Shown: one piece after another, positions 7,224 to 9,740 of the stretch
Layout: each line of letters opens with the position of its first letter
Position numbering within the stretch: position 1 is the first letter of the stretch
From: Actinomycetota bacterium
GTDB taxonomy: Bacteria; Actinomycetota; Humimicrobiia; Humimicrobiales; Humimicrobiaceae
Length of the DNA stretch: 9,740 nucleotides
NCBI GenBank assembly: GCA_023475715.1
Contig: JAMCVO010000144.1
Coordinates: forward strand, 1 to 9,740
Direction: 5' to 3'
The notes under the pieces: generated by a model
What the model saw: only the letters and a program-made list of their open reading frames with translations
Told to the model about the DNA's origin: nothing
Database searches by the model: none
Position numbers and translations under genes: made by a program

Positions 7224-7772
7224 CAAATGTTCTATCAATATCTTTGTACCTAAACCTATTAAAATAACACCACCGATTATTTCAATCTTGCTTTTTATAA
7301 AATTCCCGGCTTTATGTCCGATAAAATAGCCTGTAACTGAAAGTGCAAACGCAAAAAATCCGATTACTAATATTGCGTACACTGCTGGGATATCAATGAA
7401 AGCAAAACTCATCCCCACTATCAAAGCATCGATGCTTGTCGCAATTGCCAGCAGGAACAGCGTGTAGTTATTTAAAATATCCTTCTGCTTTTTATCTTCT
7501 TCTTTTTTAAAGGATTCAATAATCATTTTCAATCCAATTGCAAAAAGGAGTCCAAATGCAATCCAGTGATCGAATTGAGAAATAAGATTTTTAAATCCAT
7601 AACCAAGCCCCCAGCCAATTAGAGGCATTAAAGCCTGGAAAAGCCCAAAAAATGCTCCAATCTTCAGGGCATTTTTTATTTTAGGTTTTGCAATAAGAGC
7701 CCCGCCGGTAACAGAGACTGCAAAACAATCCATTGCAAGGCTCAATGCCAATAGTAATATAGTTGTAATCAT
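7218..7772 (-). CDS. mntP: Manganese efflux pump MntP (YebN family)
   Basis: A 184-residue membrane protein with about six hydrophobic segments made of two repeated three-helix halves. The first repeat has SLAMDCFAVS (11-20) and the second ATSIDALIVGMSFAF (111-125); Asp15 and Asp115 correspond to the aspartates needed for Mn2+ export in E. coli MntP. PLIGWGLG (50-57) and HWIAFGLLFAIGLKMIIE (69-86) are further family signatures. The role is export of excess Mn2+ from the cytoplasm. The gene lies 86 bases downstream of the ABC ATPase on the same strand and overlaps the end of the convergent CDF exporter. The ATG has no convincing Shine-Dalgarno sequence (only CCGGGT directly before it), but the N-terminus aligns with the E. 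coli protein. The leader shows dyads and -10-like hexamers, described separately, and no yybP-ykoY manganese riboswitch. Confidence 0.93.
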   Translation of the reverse strand: MITTILLLALSLAMDCFAVSVTGGALIAKPKIKNALKIGAFFGLFQALMPLIGWGLGYGFKNLISQFDHWIAFGLLFAIGLKMIIESFKKEEDKKQKDILNNYTLFLLAIATSIDALIVGMSFAFIDIPAVYAILVIGFFAFALSVTGYFIGHKAGNFIKSKIEIIGGVILIGLGTKILIEHLL

Positions 7773-7853
7773 ACCCGGTTTATTAATTATATTATTGGTA
7801 ATTATACCTGCATCAAGGAGATAATTACGATATTATTAATAATAAACAGGGTA
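7772..7853 (-). repeat. Nested imperfect inverted repeat filling the mntP leader
   Basis: The outer arms, 7772-7794 and 7831-7853, pair at 19 of 23 positions. The inner arms, 7798-7805 (GTAATTAT) and 7821-7828 (ATAATTAC), are perfect 8-base complements, leaving a 15-base apical stretch (7806-7820) that contains CCT and AGG. Together they can fold nearly the whole region between the ABC ATPase gene and mntP into one long hairpin in a transcript that reads through from the ATPase. The outer arm reaches the A of the mntP start codon. Composition is AT-rich and no T tract follows, so it is not a standard terminator. Confidence 0.7.
7786..7830 (-). promoter_or_regulatory. Candidate mntP promoter overlapping a dyad operator
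   Basis: On the minus strand two perfect TATAAT hexamers occur, at 7801-7806 and 7786-7791. The first has only a weak -35 (TCGTAA, 7825-7830, spacer 18). The second has TTGATG (7811-7816) 19 bases upstream. Either would give an mRNA with a very short leader. The perfect inner dyad GTAATTAT/ATAATTAC (7798-7805, 7821-7828) covers these elements, which is where a repressor or metal-responsive activator would bind. Which promoter is real, and the identity of any regulator, cannot be decided from sequence. Confidence 0.4.
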
Positions 7854-7858
7854 GTATT

Positions 7859-8605
7859 TTACAGTATATCCAGGATTTTTTCTTTGATTTTTATGAATTC
7901 TTTTGAAGTTAAAGTACTATTTCCCCGGGGCTTTTTTATATTAACATTAAATATTTCTTTAACTACCGCCGGTCTTTTTGACAGCAGATAAATTTTGTCT
8001 GATAAAAATATTGCTTCATCTATATCGTGGGTTATAAAAAGAACAGAAGATTTAAGATTTTCTAAAATTCCTAAAAGCCAGAACTGCATTTTTCTTCTTG
8101 TTATGGCATCAAGACTGCCAAAAGGTTCATCCAGAAGCATGATATCATCGGCGAAAAGATAGGTTCTAAGCAGAGCAGCTCTCTGCTTCATTCCACCCGA
8201 CAGTTGGTTTGGATAATGATTTTCAAAACCTTCCAATCCAAAAAGCCTGAAATATCCTGCCGCTTTTTTGCAGGATTCATTCCTTTTAAAACCTTTTATT
8301 ATCAAGGATATGCAGACATTATTCAATATGGTATTCCATGGAAGCAGGAGGTCCTTTTGGTGCATGTAACTCACTCTGCCTGTTTTTCCAATATAGTCCT
8401 TACCTTCAATAAAGACCTGTCCCCTATCAGGTTTTTCAAGACCGGAAATAATATCAAAAAGCGTGCTCTTTCCGCAGCCGCTTGGACCAAGCAAGGTAAC
8501 TATTTGATTTTTCTCAAGGCTTAGCGATACATCTTCCAGTGTACGGAGATCGCCAAAACTTTTTTTAATATTTATTGCTTCTATTATTACTTTTGGTTTT
8601 TCCAT
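7859..8605 (-). CDS. thiZ: ABC transporter ATPase of a ThiXYZ/TauABC-type importer
   Basis: A 248-residue nucleotide-binding subunit that hydrolyses ATP on the cytoplasmic face to power import. Walker A is GPSGCGKST (40-48), the Q-loop is YMHQKDLLLPW (80-90, Gln83), the signature is LSGGMKQR (135-142), Walker B with D-loop is IMLLDEPFGSLD (155-166) and the H-loop His193 is in THD. The Q-loop wording resembles ATPases linked to pyrimidine/thiamin-precursor, sulfonate and taurine importers. The ATG shares one base with the stop of the binding protein gene (TGATG), so it is translationally coupled and needs no ribosome binding site. The permease gene is not downstream; it lies upstream of the binding protein. 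The ThiZ assignment rests on the neighbouring THI5-like protein; taken alone this subunit could serve another substrate. Confidence 0.85.
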   Translation of the reverse strand: MEKPKVIIEAINIKKSFGDLRTLEDVSLSLEKNQIVTLLGPSGCGKSTLFDIISGLEKPDRGQVFIEGKDYIGKTGRVSYMHQKDLLLPWNTILNNVCISLIIKGFKRNESCKKAAGYFRLFGLEGFENHYPNQLSGGMKQRAALLRTYLFADDIMLLDEPFGSLDAITRRKMQFWLLGILENLKSSVLFITHDIDEAIFLSDKIYLLSKRPAVVKEIFNVNIKKPRGNSTLTSKEFIKIKEKILDIL

Positions 8606-9648
8606 CAGGGTAAAAACTCATTGGTAAAGGCTTTTGCTGCCTCCAGTTTACTTGTGATCAGATTATTTTCATACATCCAATTTCCAAATGTTTCCCAGAC
8701 ACTCTCCTTCATTTCGCCCCACTTTTTGGCATCACCTTTGTATTGTTTTGCAAGATATTTCTGGCTTGCAACAACTATATTTTTATCAAGTTCAGGAACT
8801 TTGCCTGTCAATATTTCTGCAGCCTCCTCGGGATTGCTGATAGCAAATTCATACCCTTGCGAAGTGGCCCGTAAAAACTTCTTAACAAGCTCAGGGTTTT
8901 CATTAACTGTTTTTTCGCTGGCTATTATAACCGGAGTATAAAAATCCAGAAGCGGATCAAGATCCTGCAGCAGTATGAAATTAATCTTAAAATTTTTAAC
9001 TTCTGCTGCTACACCATCCCAGCCATAGTATATCCAGGAAAAATCAACATCCCTTGTTACGCTTGTAAAGAAATCAGAAGCTCCTATGTTTACTATTTCA
9101 AGTTTTGAAAAATCCGCACCATATTTTTCCATCAGAGCTTTTAATAGAGCATCCTCTATCGGCGTACCAAATCCGCCATATTTTTTTCCTTCAAAGTCTT
9201 TTGGGGTTTTTATATTTTTTTCAACAGGTGATGCAAATCCTGATGTATTATGCTGTATTACGGCAGCAATTGCTACAACAGGAAGCGGCGTATCAGCGGT
9301 GCGGGCATATGTAACCTGTTCCTGATAGCTTATGCCAAAATCGCCTTTACCTGCTCCAATTAAATCAGTACTTCCGCCTTCTGTGGGCTGGATAATGTCA
9401 ACGTCCAGGCCTTCTGCAGCATAATATCCGTTCGCTACAGCTGCATATATCCCTGTATGGTTCGTATTGGGCACCCAATCCAGGATGACCGTTATTTTTT
9501 TCATTTCCATCGGTTTTGTTTCTGAACCGGTTGTGGAAATTGCTTTTCCGCATCCTGAAAAAACCGATAGTAAGAGCATCGTCAGGACAAGTATTGCAGT
9601 TATAACAGCAGCCGAAAGTGCCTTTAAATTTCTTGTTTTTCTTTTCAT
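8605..9648 (-). CDS. thiY: THI5/NMT1-like ABC substrate-binding lipoprotein (ThiY-like)
   Basis: A 347-residue periplasmic-binding-type protein. The basic N-terminus, hydrophobic stretch (about 10-30) and FSGC (30-33) form a lipoprotein signal, predicting a lipid-anchored mature protein from Cys33, although Phe at -3 is not the usual residue. The mature part has the THI5/NMT1 family signatures DWVPNTNHTGIY (57-68), GKGDFGISYQE (100-110) and IQHNTSGFAS (131-140). ThiY members bind formylaminopyrimidine, a breakdown product of thiamin that feeds HMP salvage; RibY members of the same family bind riboflavin, so the ligand is likely but not certain. The start at 9648 is chosen because GGAGG at 9659-9663 lies 10 bases upstream and the signal peptide then begins MKRK. 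A start at 9693 would add 15 residues encoded through that ribosome binding site. The protein sits between its permease (5 bases upstream) and its ATPase (1-base overlap). Confidence 0.88.
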   Translation of the reverse strand: MKRKTRNLKALSAAVITAILVLTMLLLSVFSGCGKAISTTGSETKPMEMKKITVILDWVPNTNHTGIYAAVANGYYAAEGLDVDIIQPTEGGSTDLIGAGKGDFGISYQEQVTYARTADTPLPVVAIAAVIQHNTSGFASPVEKNIKTPKDFEGKKYGGFGTPIEDALLKALMEKYGADFSKLEIVNIGASDFFTSVTRDVDFSWIYYGWDGVAAEVKNFKINFILLQDLDPLLDFYTPVIIASEKTVNENPELVKKFLRATSQGYEFAISNPEEAAEILTGKVPELDKNIVVASQKYLAKQYKGDAKKWGEMKESVWETFGNWMYENNLITSKLEAAKAFTNEFLP

Positions 9649-9653
9649 TTGAA

Positions 9654-9740
9654 TCAATCCTCCAAATATTCTTCTTTTGATATTTTTAACCATGGCATGT
9701 AACGATTTTCAATCAAATCAATTATTTTAAGAAATAATAT
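9654..9740 (-). CDS. thiX: C-terminal end of an ABC transporter permease (partial, runs off window)
   Basis: The minus strand is open from the window edge to a TGA at 9656-9654, giving 28 residues; the other two minus frames stop within the first few codons. The residues IIDLIENRYMPWLK resemble the end of TauC/SsuC/ThiX-type permeases, where the last membrane helix is followed by an E-x-R-x2-P-W-like motif. The stop is 5 bases before the binding protein start. This completes the expected permease, binding protein, ATPase set in one operon. Only the tail is visible, so assignment rests on this motif and on context. Any leader with a thiamin pyrophosphate riboswitch would lie further upstream, outside the window. 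Confidence 0.7.
   Translation of the reverse strand: MLFLKIIDLIENRYMPWLKISKEEYLED
9659..9663 (-). promoter_or_regulatory. Ribosome binding site of the binding protein gene
   Basis: GGAGG on the minus strand lies 10 bases before the ATG at 9648. It falls inside the last codons of the upstream permease frame and decides the start of the lipoprotein in favour of 9648 over 9693. Confidence 0.75.

Noticed and set aside
7773..7858. yybP-ykoY manganese riboswitch before mntP
   Set aside because: The region is only 86 bases, very AT-rich, and lacks the conserved GC-rich stems and loop sequences of that riboswitch class as I know them.
8204..8524. 106-codon plus-strand open frame opposite the ABC ATPase
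   Set aside because: The minus strand encodes all ABC motifs here; the forward product looks like an antisense shadow and matches nothing recognisable.
8621..8941. 106-codon plus-strand open frame opposite the binding protein
   Set aside because: It is a shadow of a well-supported family protein; no start signal or domain supports it.
9649..9693. Alternative start of the binding protein at 9693 adding 15 residues
   Set aside because: The extra residues are read through the GGAGG ribosome binding site and overlap the permease tail in another frame. Starting at 9648 gives a normal lipoprotein signal peptide at correct spacing.

Overview
The window is AT-rich bacterial chromosome with dense, mostly housekeeping gene content. 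Seven complete genes and one clear gene fragment are supported, plus one possible gene tail at the left edge. No phage, transposon, CRISPR, tRNA or rRNA signal was seen. The organism cannot be named. The first gene is a GuaB3-type IMP dehydrogenase homologue that keeps the catalytic cysteine, as in cyanobacteria and unlike most actinobacterial GuaB3 proteins as I recall them. The low GC, the lipoprotein-type binding protein and the ThiXYZ-like transporter fit a low-GC Gram-positive or an uncultured anaerobic lineage, but this is inference.

The left two thirds (68-7223) is a same-strand series: guaB3, guaA, a chorismate mutase, a DAHP synthase, a PcrA/UvrD helicase and a CDF metal-efflux protein. 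Gaps between them are 3, 44, 45, 74 and 15 bases, and no convincing intrinsic terminator lies between them. The first pair carries out IMP to XMP to GMP. The second pair covers the entry step of the shikimate pathway and the branch step to Phe/Tyr; these two activities are often fused in one protein in Firmicutes but are separate, adjacent genes here. PcrA has all superfamily 1A helicase motifs and the C-terminal Tudor-like domain.

The right third is on the minus strand. Reading leftward from the right edge are the last 28 codons of an ABC permease, a THI5/NMT1-like lipoprotein substrate-binding protein (ThiY-like), its ATPase (ThiZ-like, overlapping by one base) and an MntP-type manganese exporter. 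The binding protein probably captures a thiamin pyrimidine precursor, with a flavin (RibY-like) substrate as the alternative. MntP and the CDF protein converge and share the palindrome TTATAA, which holds both stop codons.

No clearly new system is visible. The points most worth checking are the mntP leader, where nearly the whole intergenic region is a nested inverted repeat that would bury the start codon in read-through mRNA; the unusual H-x3-H metal site in TM2 of the CDF protein; the CBS-less GuaB3 that may be the working IMP dehydrogenase; and the lack of Shine-Dalgarno sequences before several genes.
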